From Achatina immaculata (taxonomy: Eukaryota > Mollusca > Gastropoda > Stylommatophora > Achatinidae): 64,000 nucleotides of DNA. The position numbers and the translations under genes were made by a program. The stretch's first letter is position 1. Each line of letters opens with the position of its first letter. Where the stretch lies: NCBI GenBank assembly GCA_009760885.1, contig CM019703.1, forward strand, positions 9,149,959-9,213,958, read 5' to 3'. The notes under the pieces are model-generated. The model was given only the letters and a program-made list of their open reading frames with translations, was not told the origin of the DNA and searched no databases. Positions 33,350 to 43,289 of the stretch are shown in pieces.

Positions 33350-34672
33350 CAAGGTCCGACAATTAAGTAATGAGACTGATTTTATTGCGGCCAAAACAAA
33401 AATGTCATCTATGAAGCAAAGCATGGGATCCAAAGAGGCAACCTTCATCTATGATCTGGCAACTTTTCATCGCCCCCACACCCCGATAAGCAGACGACAA
33501 ACAAGCCGCCATTTTGTTGACCTAGTTAGAGGTGCATTGTTACGTAATCAGCATGTAGCAAAAAGCTAACATCAAATTCTGTTTAAAACTAGGAAAAAGT
33601 GCCATTGAGACAGTTGAATAGATGTGACAAGTTTATTTCATGGAGATAATTGTTTATCTCGTGCACAGATATTCAGGTGGTATTAAGATTCAAAAGTGAT
33701 ATGGAAATGATTACAAATGCAACTAGACATGGATGCCAAATTTCTATTCGTAATGAGAAACTCATTGCAAAAGTCAGAGAACGGATACAGAAGATCGTTG
33801 TTTGACTGTGAGGATGATGGCAGACGAATTTTGTGTTAACCGAGAGACCATTCGTAAAATTTTAGTGGAAGATTTGGGCAAGAAAAATCTTGCTTGCCAG
33901 TTTGTGGTATTCATTGTCTGGTGTCCAAAAACATCATCTTGTTGAGTATGCAAAAGATATAATCAAAACGTGTCGCAGAAATAAACATTTCTTACATTTG
34001 ATTGTTGCAGAGGATGAAACATGAATTTTCCGCTATGATCCCACAACTAAACGCCAAAGTGCTCTGTGGAAGTCATCATCATCACCAAAAGGCAAAAAAA
34101 AAAAAAAAATTCGTCTTCAAAAGTCGAAAGTGAAGACAATGTTGGTGTGCTTCTACGACAGCAAAGGAGTTATTCACAAAGAATTTATTCCAAAGGAACA
34201 GATTGTCACTGCCAAAGTTTATTTAAGTATTTTGAACGCCTGTTGAAAAGGATTCTCCAAGTCGGACCCGAGTATTCAACACCTGGAAATTTTTTCCTTC
34301 TTCATGGTAATGCACCGGCTCACCGGACGATAGTTGTACAGGAACTTTTGGCCCAAAAACAAGTGTATGTTCTCAACCGTTCATCCTGTTCCCCAGATTT
34401 GTCTCCCTGCGATTATTTTCTATTCCCAAAATTAAAGTTGCCATTGAAAGGACGCTTCTTTGACGATATTGATGGCATCCAAAGGACCGTAACGTCGAGT
34501 TTAAGGGCCATACCAACAGAAGAACTGCAAAGGTCGTTCCAGTGTTTATAAGATCGTGCCACACGCTGTATCAATGCACAATGGGCTTACTTTGAATAAA
34601 ATACTGTTGTTTCAACTGTTGTTTATTTTATTTTTTGTGTAATTAGTCTCATTACTTAATTGTCGGATCTTG
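33350..34672 (+). mobile_element. mariner, complete length, inactive
   Basis: 1323-bp element with ~32-bp terminal inverted repeats starting CAAGRTCCGACAATTAAG. A TA follows the right end (34673-34674), and the left flank reads GA where TA is expected. The size and D,D34D spacing are typical of mariner. Stops and frameshifts cover the N-terminal half; both ends are intact enough to be recognised. Confidence 0.93.
34066..34551 (+). pseudogene. mariner transposase, C-terminal half
   Basis: 161-codon frame covering the second and third catalytic regions of a mariner transposase. The second motif reads HGNAPAHR: Gly replaces the catalytic Asp (codon 34306-34308). The third Asp is kept in SPCDYFLF (34411-34413), 35 residues later, which gives the D34D spacing. 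The first Asp region lies upstream in another frame (EDET, then a Trp codon changed to TGA at 34022-34024). A 16-A run at 34094-34109 breaks the frame between the first and second motifs. Confidence 0.9.
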
Positions 34673-35009
34673 TATTACAAGTAAGGACAGACATCTTGAT
34701 ATTCTACCCCTCAAGAAGAGATTTCTTTTCAACAAGGCCAAGTTAATTCATAAAATTCTATAGCACAATGCTCCACCCTATCTATGGTCGTTGTTCAAAT
34801 CCAACCCAAAACACAGTCAACGCTTAAACAATTGTATTCTACCTAAACCAAGGATTGACATATTTAAAAAAGCTTCTTTTACTCTGCTGTTCACCTGTGG
34901 AATGTCCTACCAACTCATGTAAAACTTGTAAGTAATATTCGTTCTTATAACTTCAAACTTTGTCAACATTTGTTTGATATGGACTATAAGCCTCCCTAAG
35001 CATAGTCTA

Positions 35010-35281
35010 GGGGCCGGCTAGCGTAGTGGTTAGAGCACTCGTCTAGCAACCAAATGGTCGAGGGTTCGAATCCCCAGCTGAGCGGGACTTTTTTCCGACC
35101 AATACGGCCCTGAGGTCGACCCAGCCTCGTAAAATGGGTACCAGAGAAAATCTGGGAAGTAAAGGCAGCGAGGAAAGGAACTGGTCACCCTACCTCATAC
35201 GCTGATGACCCAGCATAATGAGGTCTCTAACGCTTCACCCCCTACGGCATTTGAAATGCTATGGGACTATCTTTACTCTTT
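35010..35281 (+). mobile_element. SINE-2 copy 2 (tRNA-derived)
   Basis: 272-bp plus-strand SINE with a perfect 13-bp target-site duplication, taagcatagtcta, at 34997-35009 and 35282-35294. The head contains tagcgtagtggttagagc (A box region) and gggttcgaatcc (B box). The sequence is close to the copy at 10322-10586. Inserted into the LINE-G 3' UTR. Confidence 0.95.
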
Positions 35282-35640
35282 TAAGCATAGTCTAAAGTAG
35301 TTAAAGTAGCTTAAAGTATGACTTGATTGTTGTAATTTGTTTATACTGCTGTTCTATAAATTTGTTAGTTTTGAATGAATGTAAGAATGCAAATTTATTT
35401 CATGTTGTTGCATAAATCAGAGTGTAAAGTATATGGACAAAAGATAAGTTTATTATTTATTTGTGTAATCATTTAATTGTGTCTTCATGATTAATTATGC
35501 GCATTAACAAATGCTGAATGACTGTGAATTAGTGACAGCTGTATGATGAAGGGCAGAATGTTAGACGGGCCTGCGTGCCCAATTCTTAACCCTTTGAAAA
35601 TAAAGTATGTGCGTTCGTTCGTTCGTTCGTTTGTTCTATG

Positions 35641-35800
35641 TGACTGTTCTTCTCTGTCTGTCTGTATTTCTGTCTGTTTCCCTGCCTTTCTCTATCTGTC
35701 TTTCTATCTTTTTGTCTGTCTATCTGTCTGTCTTTCTTTCCTTTTGTCTATTTATCTGTCTGTCTGTCAGTCCTCATGCCTTTATTAATCTTTTTTTTTT
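35641..35800. repeat. imperfect (TCTG)n tract
   Basis: Pyrimidine-rich TCTG/TTTC sequence after the LINE-G tail. Ser/Leu/Val-rich frames are artefacts. Confidence 0.8.
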
Positions 35801-35822
35801 GTCTGTGTTTGTTATCAGTATA

Positions 35823-36176
35823 CAGACAGTCCCCGTTTTACGAACGCTCGATTTTCGGATCATTGGTCTACTAAAATATAAAAATACGTAGAAAGTATAT
35901 ATGTCAGGGTCGGCAAACCACAGCTGACCAAGACCCTGTTTCACCTCTCTGCTGGTATCTCCAGTAACAGTCCTAGCGTGGGTAACGGAGCAGTGAAAAA
36001 TAATAATAATAATAATAATAATAATGCTCAACTCTAGTGTATTTCTATATTTAAAAGCATGCTTCTCTACTGACAACAAAGTACTGTATAATTACCACTG
36101 TGAAAGTCGCTTTACGTCCATATAGCTTTCCGACGTGACCGTCAAGAGAACCCAATGGGAAAGCGAGAACTATCTG
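35823..36176. mobile_element. pogo/Tigger-like element with nested R
   Basis: 354 bp with inverted ends CAGACAGTCCCCGTTTT and, reversed, CAGATAGTTCTCGCTTT, flanked by TA at 35821-35822 and 36177-36178. Without the R fragment (35905-35998) and an (AAT)n run it would be about 230 bp, the size of the MITE at 4395-4618. Confidence 0.75.
35905..35998 (-). mobile_element. R element fragment inside Tigger-like MITE
   Basis: Matches ccacagctgaccaagaccct, cacctctctgctggta and gtaacggagcagtga of R, then changes into (AAT)n at 36001-36027. Confidence 0.75.
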
Positions 36177-36179
36177 TAC

Positions 36180-37204
36180 TGTCATTTTGTAGTTCTGATT
36201 AATATTCTTCTGTGGCAGTAGATCCAAACTAGCTTTTCACTATTTCTTCAGTACCCTATTTTCATTCATTTCCCAGTTCTTCTTCATCCAAGCTTTCTTC
36301 TAATTTCATGAAAATTTCTGCCATACTTGAAACCATGCAGTGCCCCCAACATATGATAGGCGAACAAGGTGTAAGCTTCCTATCCTTCATTAGAAATGGT
36401 TCAGCTGTCCATAATGGTTTCTGAAAATATTTCGTGGTATGTGATGCTTTAATAATTGAAATCCCACCTGTTGACGCTACAGGCCATGGATAAAAATGAA
36501 TCAGGATGTGAGATATCTAAACACTGAAGACGAAAAATAACAAGAGATTCAAAACATACACGGGGTTACGGACAAGAAAAAAAAAGTTCCAAAAGCTAAT
36601 AGGATGGAAGAGAGAGACTACGCGCCGAAACAGAGGTCTCTTCTTTTGCGATGACATATCGTGTTCTAGCAGAACACAAGACGAAAAGAAGGATGTGACG
36701 TAAACACAGAAACCAATGACGTAAACACAGAAACCAATGACGTAAACAACGGATAACTTCTGTCTCTCGCTGATCAAAGACGGCTCTCAGCACTTCCTCG
36801 GACGGTTTATTTATTTTAACTCGGCGCGGTGGAATGTTGTATTCCAGTAATTAACCTTCGGCGGTGATTCCAAATGTTGGATGCGAAAGCTGAAACGAAA
36901 AACTTGTGGCGTTTATTTTGTGTTGATCGTGTGTTTGTTTGACGGAGTAAATAATCCAGAATTAGCTTTTGTGCGATAAATAAATGTTTACTCCGCAAAT
37001 GATGGATCAGTAGCCTCCATGAAAGAAAGATTTATCGTGTGCGAGTCATTATGTCATCTCACTTTCTCCGAACCCTTTCTTTCACAACTATTCCATTTTG
37101 TAATTTCCTCTTCCAATTTCCTTCCTAACCATCATCATGTGCGGTCTCCTCTCGGAAGTTTTGTCTTCAATTCAGCTTGCTGTTTTTTTTCCCTTTGTTT
37201 TCAC
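36180..37204. other. unassigned interval with a 20-bp triplication
   Basis: A 20-bp unit (aatgacgtaaacacagaaac) occurs nearly three times at 36696-36750. Otherwise no gene or transposon recognised. Confidence 0.5.
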
Positions 37205-37295
37205 AGTGTAAAGGTAAAGTAAAGGTAAAGGTAATCCTGTCATGCCTTAGAGGCACATAGGGATATGGTGTTAGTGCCCATATTTTCACAGTGTA
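37205..37295 (-). mobile_element. SINE-1 3' end fragment
   Basis: Only the SINE-1 tail region is present: (AGGTAAA)-like units followed by tcctgtcatgccttagaggc and gggatatggtgttagtgccc. Confidence 0.8.
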
Positions 37296-37510
37296 CCTAT
37301 CCAAAATTGAATCCATTCTATCTCTTTATGTTGTCATCTATGTCCTTATCTTGCTCTTCTTTGTCTTCAACTTTTCCGTCTGGTAAGATTTCCATTATCG
37401 TGCTTATCCCTTTTGTGTTTGGTCGAAATATTTAGACTATCTCGTTCTAAAGTTTTCCATTATTCGTCATTTGAAATTCAGTTGATTTAGTGCGGCTTTA
37501 TTTGTATAGC

Positions 37511-37905
37511 TTTTTTGTGTCCACGATATTTGGAGAACTCTTCTGTAGTAAATGCTACAGAAGAGTTCTTCAAATATCGTGGACACAAAAAAGAACAAAT
37601 ATATCTATACTACAAGAGCTTAATATTGAAGAAGGCTGGCTGGTAAAGAGGATTAAACAGAGTAAACTTAAATATTTTGGACACATTAAACGTCATGATA
37701 ATTTAGAGAAGACCGTCTTGGAGGGGTACATAATGGGAAAAAGAAAAAGAGGAAGACCAAAACGAAGATGGCTGCAAGACATCGTTGATGATCTGCAAAT
37801 GGATGCATCAGGAGCAGGCCATCTTGCTCACAATCGAGAGGCCTACAGGAGTGCTATTTGGGAGGCAAAGTTCCGCAAGGGACATGCAAATGAATGAATG
37901 AATGA
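37511..37905 (+). mobile_element. LINE-B copy with 5' fold-back
   Basis: The plus-strand LINE-B end (codons from CYRRVLQISWTQKRTN to the KGHANE end, frame 37490-37897) has a 38-bp inverted copy of its own first bases joined in front. The left arm 37511-37548 and right arm 37555-37592 pair with one mismatch around a 6-base loop. The 3' tail is (GAAT)n at 37891-37903. The coding part is uninterrupted, so the insertion is fairly young. Confidence 0.93.
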
Positions 37906-38470
37906 TTTGTTTTGCGTCGGCGGAAAACGCCATATTCCGAGAGAGTCAGTTTTCTTCTACATGTTCTCGTTAATGCTTATTACAACCATCAAAGAGAGAT
38001 AACGTGCTGGAGACACTGCACTGTCTTTTGGGCCATAGAGCGATAGATGTATGAGGTTCTATCTTACCTTCCCGTACACATTATTAGCAACAACTGAGCT
38101 GTAACTTCTCCTTGCAACACCGAAAGACTTATTTAGGCATCTAACATGAATGCTCACTCCTTCACCCCTTAATTAATCTCCATGCACTGTCATAATATAT
38201 TTTGATGACGAATTTAACAGCAAGAAAATGGGAGGAAGCTATTCTATAATTTAATAATATGGGTTTGGTTAGAAATATGTTACTTTCCTCCGTTTCATTG
38301 AGACTTTGCCTTAATACTACCCCGAGCAGCGGTGTGCAGGTTCTACCTGCCATGCCATTGTTGTTTCGGAGTGAAAGGTTATCATCACCCCACGTCGGAT
38401 GAGTCTATAAGTGCTCCTATCTTCACCTGTGCGGTGAAGGACTTCAGCACAGTGCACGTGCTCCGTAGCA
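37906..38470. other. unassigned interval
   Basis: No gene recognised; leads into a SINE cluster. Confidence 0.4.
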
Positions 38471-38479
38471 CCGATGAGA

Positions 38480-38580
38480 GCTCTGACCAACTGGAGGTGG
38501 CGGGTGGGATTCAAACTCACACCCGGTCCAAAATTGGCCGAGAGACCGCGGGTGTATCGATTCGGCCAGTCATACCTCCG
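38480..38580 (-). mobile_element. tRNA-like SINE head (minus)
   Basis: Minus strand reads a tRNA-like order: tggccgaatcgatac (A-box-like), a variable region, gtgagtttgaatccc (B-box-like). No proper acceptor stem. Probably the head of another SINE extending to ~38330. Confidence 0.5.
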
Positions 38581-38587
38581 TCTGACA

Positions 38588-38841
38588 TGAAGAAAGTGGC
38601 TGAGGTAGAGAACTGGTTAAAGCTCTCGTCTGTTATGGTGAAGGGGGTCAGTGGTTTGAATCCGGAGGCATCTCAGCCCACACATTTGTACAGTAAAAGT
38701 GAATCCCTGGCTACTCGCTGGGTTGGATGGAGGAAAGGTAAACGGGGCATAATGCTAACTAGATGACACTGTAATGTGCCGGAAGGTCAAGGAAAATATG
38801 AGCAACAACATCATAACCTCTAGGTGTCTCTGTGATGTGAT
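38588..38841 (+). mobile_element. SINE-1 copy truncated by R
   Basis: Head: gtggctgaggtagagaactg and gtggtttgaatcc. The body contains ggtcaaggaaaatatgagc and ctctaggtgtctctg, the SINE-1 3' signature. The copy stops where R begins at 38842, inside the 3' region. Confidence 0.75.
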
Positions 38842-39206
38842 CTTGTCGTGTCTTGTCTTGTCTTGTGCTGTCTCCCTGTAACTGCGAGCTGGTGTTCTTT
38901 TCAGCCGATGCTGTAGAAGTGTTGAGGCACAGCATCGTATCGGCGTGGGAGCGGGTTATGACAGCTATTTTTTCAGTCCTGGAGAACAGCTATAAAGCAG
39001 AAAGTATGCAATGCTTCTTTAGCATACTCCACCACCATAGGGACTATGGCGATCTCTGTCCCATTAGCCAAATGCCTGTTACTGAGGGTACCAACAGAGA
39101 GGTGGGACAGGGTCTTGGTCAGCTGTGAAGGTTCGCTAACCCTGACGCTAGCATGTCAGCTATGGATCGCTGATTGCCTAATCGGACAGCGTGGTCACCT
39201 CCTCCA
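38842..39206 (+). mobile_element. R element, longest copy, with target-site duplication
   Basis: 365 bp flanked by tgatgtgat at 38833-38841 and 39207-39215 (9 bp, perfect). In this orientation it starts with (CTTGT)n, i.e. its 3' tail is (ACAAG)n on minus, and it ends ggtcacctcctcca. It contains the extra gctaaccctgacgctagc block also present at 62.4 kb but missing from shorter copies. No tRNA-like head or transposase frame. Confidence 0.92.
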
Positions 39207-39401
39207 TGATGTGATATATTTGACTTTGGTTTGAAAGTAAACATGAGAAATGTCAACAACAAAAAATCCCCAATAATTTAGAGAACTTTAATAAAATCTA
39301 CAAGTAGAAAACATGCATTGGAAACTATAATTAAGGTTAGAGAACATCGCAAAGAAAAATAACAGCACAAAGGAAAACAGCCAGCAGAGAATACGATCAG
39401 T

Positions 39402-39494
39402 CATTCATTCATTTGCATATCCTTTGCGGAACTTTGCTCTCTAACAGCACACCTGTGGGCCTCTCGGTTGTGAGGAAGATGGCCAGCTGCTGGT
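39402..39494 (-). mobile_element. LINE-B terminal scrap
   Basis: The last ~80 bp of LINE-B plus a (GAAT) tail, minus strand. Confidence 0.85.
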
Positions 39495-39580
39495 AGAATA
39501 AGATCAGGAATATAGAAAAACATTTACAAAATTTGAATGGCGAGCTCTTGTTGGTGGCCTATGCTCCACGAGGGGTCAGA

Positions 39581-39583
<3 letters not shown>

Positions 39584-39634
<51 letters not shown>
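39584..39634. repeat. (TA)n microsatellite
   Basis: About 25 perfect TA repeats. Confidence 0.95.
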
Positions 39635-39639
<5 letters not shown>

Positions 39640-39840
39640 CTGACAACTCTAGAAAAACTAGTACTAGGAGAAAAGCGACAGACAAAATTGTATATTTCAG
39701 TTTATAATAAAAATGATATAGAAAAGAAACGGCGAATGAGAAGAAACAGCAATAAGAAACAGAAGACTTAGAAGCGCTATAGTCCCAGACTAAGGGAGAT
39801 TTTACCAGACAAGTGCTTGTTTAGTTCTGTTTTCTCTGTC

Positions 39841-39890
39841 GCCACTGCTAAAGGCGTATTGCCGAAATATTGAGTTGTTACTATTTTTCC
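39841..39890 (+). other. Y-type GCCGAAATATTGA box
   Basis: gccgaaatattgagttgtt with an upstream ggc..gcc hairpin. The same box occurs at 49511. It resembles the end of stem II plus GAAA of terminal-repeat motifs in Penelope-like elements, but the rest of a ribozyme core is not present. Confidence 0.3.
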
Positions 39891-39924
39891 ATCTACTGCG
39901 TCTTGAACTTGGTATCTCCAAGCC

Positions 39925-40180
39925 CTCGCGCCTCCCTTTTTCTCTCTTCTTCTATCCTCTCCCTCTCCTCTTCTATCCTCCCCCTCTCTCTTCTTCTATC
40001 TTGCCCCGCTCTCTCTTCTTCTATCCTCCCCTCTCTATCTTCTTCTATCCTCCCCCTCTCTCTTCTTCTATCATCCCTCTCTTTCTTCTTCTATCTTCCC
40101 CTCTCTATATTCTTCTGTCCTCCCCCCTCTCTCTATTCTTCTATCTTCCCCTATCTTCTTCTCCCCCGCCCCCACCTCTT
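39925..40180. repeat. polypyrimidine minisatellite
   Basis: About 250 bp of nearly pure pyrimidine with irregular 20-26 bp units around ctcttcttctatcctcccc. Two Ser/Leu/Pro-rich frames cross it; not genes. Confidence 0.9.
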
Positions 40181-40233
40181 TCTCTTACTTCTTTTTAAAA
40201 ATAAAACTGATACATAAACTTCTAACTCTAAAG

Positions 40234-40439
40234 CAGTGGTTCCCAAAATGGGATTTACAGCCCTCCTACGGGCGTTGGCAAGATCCAGAGATGCGGTGAG
40301 GTGAAAAGAGACCAGAGTGTGGGGGGGGGGGGACTTCAGAACCAATTTAGAGAAAAAGGATTTTTGGATAGATGGGGCACTAATGATGTGTTTTTGGAAA
40401 CATGGAAGCGAAAGATCGGAAAAAGTTTGGGAACTGCTG
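40234..40439. mobile_element. hAT-like MITE
   Basis: 206 bp with inverted ends CAGTGGTTCCCAAA and, reversed, CAGCAGTTCCCAAA, a typical hAT terminus. Flanking octamers ctctaaag (40226-40233) and cactaaac (40440-40447) match at 6 of 8 positions, consistent with an aged 8-bp duplication. No transposase. Confidence 0.8.
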
Positions 40440-40769
40440 CACTAAACCATGGATATAACGACATCATGGTGATGGTTAAAAGCAGCACAAACCAGCATTT
40501 GTGGTGAATGTCACCTACACTACTTTAAGTGAGTCTGGATCAAGCAGGGCTAGGCTACATATATCTTCATGGAGTACAACAAAGTAATGTAGGTATGTGG
40601 CGTTTTATGTGCTTTTCCAGTGTTAGCTACAAAAAAATTTTTTTTCAAAGCTGTAGCCATAGAAGACAGCTTCTCACGCGAAGATAGTGGACTACACCCT
40701 CCAGCTCCCACAGCGCTCTAGTAAAATAACGGAGATTTAAAAAAAATTGTCGCAAAACGTAATCACGCT

Positions 40770-41042
40770 GGTGCTGCAGTGGTGTAGTGGTTAGTGCACT
40801 TACATGTCGGTTATAAGGTCCCCAGTACGATTTCCCTCTCGGACCGAATTTTGTCGGTCCGACGGACACCAGGGTCAGCCCAGTCTCAAAAAAAAAAAAA
40901 GGTAGCTGGGGTTTCCCTAAGAAAACAAAGGAAACGAGGACAGGTGCTGGCATCCCTCTCTCAAATGCTGTAGTGGCCTAGAAATATGAAGGCAATAACA
41001 CTTAACATACATACGGCATGCAAATGCTACGGGACAAAGATA
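40770..41042 (+). mobile_element. SINE-3 copy 2 (tRNA-derived)
   Basis: About 273 bp. The head is gtggtgtagtggttagtgc. Next comes a hairpin-forming gaccgaattttgtcggtc, an A-run and a 3' end with tacggcatgcaaatgctacgggac. Flanked by gtaatcacgct (40759-40769) and gtaatcacact (41043-41053), an 11-bp duplication with one mismatch. Confidence 0.9.
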
Positions 41043-41053
41043 GTAATCACACT

Positions 41054-41930
41054 AGGGAAAACTGATACTGAATAGCGGCGGCCTGCAAGGCGAGGCAGAC
41101 TACACACACGCTATCAGCGCATTTTAAAAAAAAGCCAACTACATATTCACATAACAGAAATTCTCTTACGTGTGGAACCACACCGTAAACCACAATGGGT
41201 AGATAAATGCTTAGGAAAAAAGAACTGAAAGATACAATGAAACTGCCTACTATATTCAATGGTCTAGGGAAAGAAAATAGACGCAGTGAAAATAAAACCA
41301 CATATTAAATACACATGGAATACACTTCCCATTATCCCCTATCTGTTCTGGCGCTTGGGGATCCTCTTACATAACCCAGGTAAACGGAAAAAGTACGCCT
41401 GGCCAGGATCAACTTTTCACAGGCATTAGACAACGTGTGCCTTGCTCCTGGCTTTACCGCGGCTGTCTGCCTTACATTTGTAACACCTGTCCTTTTGTTT
41501 AAAGTTCTGTGATAAGGCAATATCTGCGTACACCAGACCTTACACTTTATTATTCTGTAGCCATCAAAATGTGACGGGTCCAGCTTCCAGAATAATGGGG
41601 CCAGCAGAGTCTATATTAATATATTTCCATAAATATTTTACAACATAAAGCCCTGGTGAAGGATAAGCAACAGACGACTTAAGACTTAAGAGAGCATACG
41701 GTTACCAGGTATGCCCGAAAGCCAAGCCCCTTCCATAAAATAGACCCGGTTCCCAATCTCTACCTGTAATCACCTTTCTTTTTTGCACGTGACTGATTCC
41801 AAGCACGTGTATACGGGTTCCTTACTTCCCGTCTTAAGCTTAACGCCCACATGAGAACATCGAAGAGGAAGAGATTAGAATAATAATAATAATAACATGC
41901 AGTTTGTAAAAGGGACATACACACACACAC
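41054..41930. other. unassigned interval
   Basis: No gene or repeat recognised; an (AAT)n run near 41880. Confidence 0.4.
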
Positions 41931-42310
41931 GGGGTGATTGATAAGTTCGCGGCCTAAGATACAACGGATTATTTGTGGACAGCTTTTTGGGGTTATTTAT
42001 CAACATAATCCCCTTGCAAGTTTATGCACTTAGTCCAGTGATCCTGAAGCATACGGATTCCTTCTTTGTAAAAAGTCAGCATCTTGTCCCAGTAGAAAGT
42101 GGTCTACAGCATGAATGACGTCATCATCTGAAGCAAATTTGCGACCACTGAGCTGCTTTTTGAGTTTGGTATACAGGTAATAGTCAGAAGGGGCCACGTA
42201 TGGAAAATAAGGAGGATGTTTAAGAAGTTGGAAACCGCATTCATGAATGGCTGCCGTTGCCACCGCCGACTTGTGAACTGGAGCATTGTCCTGATGAAAG
42301 ATGACCTATT
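41931..42310 (-). mobile_element. mariner relic 2 (3' part)
   Basis: Minus-strand transposase C-terminal half: FHQDNAPVHKSAVATAAI (second catalytic Asp kept), YFPYVAPSDYYLYTKLKK (third Asp kept), then GRKFASDDDV. The frame continues as 42030-42263. The 3' terminus ggtgattgataagttcgcgg lies at about 41934-41955. The 5' half is missing; the break is close to a LINE-C tail. Confidence 0.88.
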
Positions 42311-42311
42311 T

Positions 42312-42338
42312 CTACAGCTGGGTATATATATATAGTGG

Positions 42339-42385
<47 letters not shown>

Positions 42386-43289
42386 CCTTAAGTGCCCAGG
42401 GCACATGGGGCTTCCGCAAGGGTTTTCCACAAATGCCTGTCCTTTGCCTTTTTTCTGCTCTTGCCCAAGTGAGCCCTCTATTGCTCAACATCCTTTCTGT
42501 TGTTCTTCTCCATGTCTCTTTTGGTCTACCCTTACTTCTGTTCCCCTGTGGTGTCCATCTTAGTGCTATTTTTGGTAGTGAGTTGTCAGTCATTCGGAGC
42601 ACATGTCCCAACCATCGCCAGCGTCTTTCCTCAATAATTGTTGTCAGTGGTTTCATCTGCATTTCTGCTAATAAGATGTTATTTCTTATGGTGTTTGGCC
42701 AGAATATTTTTCTAATTCTTCGTAAACATTTAGTCTGGAAATAATTTAACTTGTTTTCTATGGTTTTGGTGATTTTCCAGCATTCACTTCCATAGAGTAG
42801 TACACTTAAAACATTACTCTTAAATATCCTGATTTTCATATTTATGCTTAGTTTATTTGATTTCCATATAGTCTGCAGCATTGCAAAAGCCTGGTTTGCT
42901 CTAGTAAGTCTGCTGTTGATGTCCTCTGTGCTGTCTCCATTTTCTACTACTCTGCTGCCAAGGTATACAAGTTCGTTGACCTCCTCCACTAAATTGTTAT
43001 ATACTCTGAGTACATTTCTGTTGTTCACATTTTGTTTCATTAACTTTGTCTTTCCTACGTTGATCTTTAGTCCTATGTTATTTGCATTCTGAGTTAGCTT
43101 GTTTATTTTCTCTTGCATATCTTTGTGACTGCTTGATAATAAACAAATGTCGTCCGCAAAGTCAAGGTCCTCCAGCACTGTGTCAAGGGTCCATTGTAAT
43201 CCTCTGCGTTTGTCTGATGTTGCCTCCTTCATTAACCAGTCTACTGCCAAGATAAATAATGTTGGTGATAGTACACATCCCTGTTTCAC
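42312..43289 (-). pseudogene. LINE-C reverse transcriptase, palm to C-terminus
   Basis: 325 codons. The catalytic FADD is at residues 44-47, VKQGCVLSP lies at the very start, then ELVYLGSRVVENGD, NVLSVLLYGSECWK, RWRWLGHVLRM and SKGRPKETWRRT. Relative to the short copy at 24.9 kb the last codons are frameshifted, after which the frame runs into the (GA)n tail as an Arg-Glu repeat. The start Met is internal to motif B; upstream codons in the same frame continue the RT domain. Confidence 0.9.

Larger units (their letters stand above)
33266..35640 (+). mobile_element. LINE-G (L2/CR1-like) 3' half with two nested insertions
   Basis: Coding pieces on both sides of a mariner join into the RT C-terminus of an L2/CR1-type [24 protein letters not shown] (33273-33345), then RHLDILPLKKRFLFNKAKLIHKIL, YLWSLFKSNPK, PRIDIFKKASFTLLF and RSYNFKLCQHLFD (34687-34985). 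The 3' UTR continues past SINE-2 to gacgggcctgcgtgcccaat, AATAAAG and a (GTTC)n tail at 35617-35640. Interrupted by mariner (33350-34672) and SINE-2 (35010-35281). Confidence 0.8.

Noticed and set aside
35010..35085. Functional tRNA gene
   Set aside because: A and B boxes are present but the acceptor stem does not pair, and the unit is part of a 272-bp SINE with a target-site duplication. The same reasoning applies at 10.5, 15.9, 40.8, 44.6, 54.5 and 63.9 kb.
35188..35215. Hammerhead core in SINE-2 (ctgatgacc ...)
   Set aside because: CTGATGA is present, but no stem II plus GAAA follows at the right distance.
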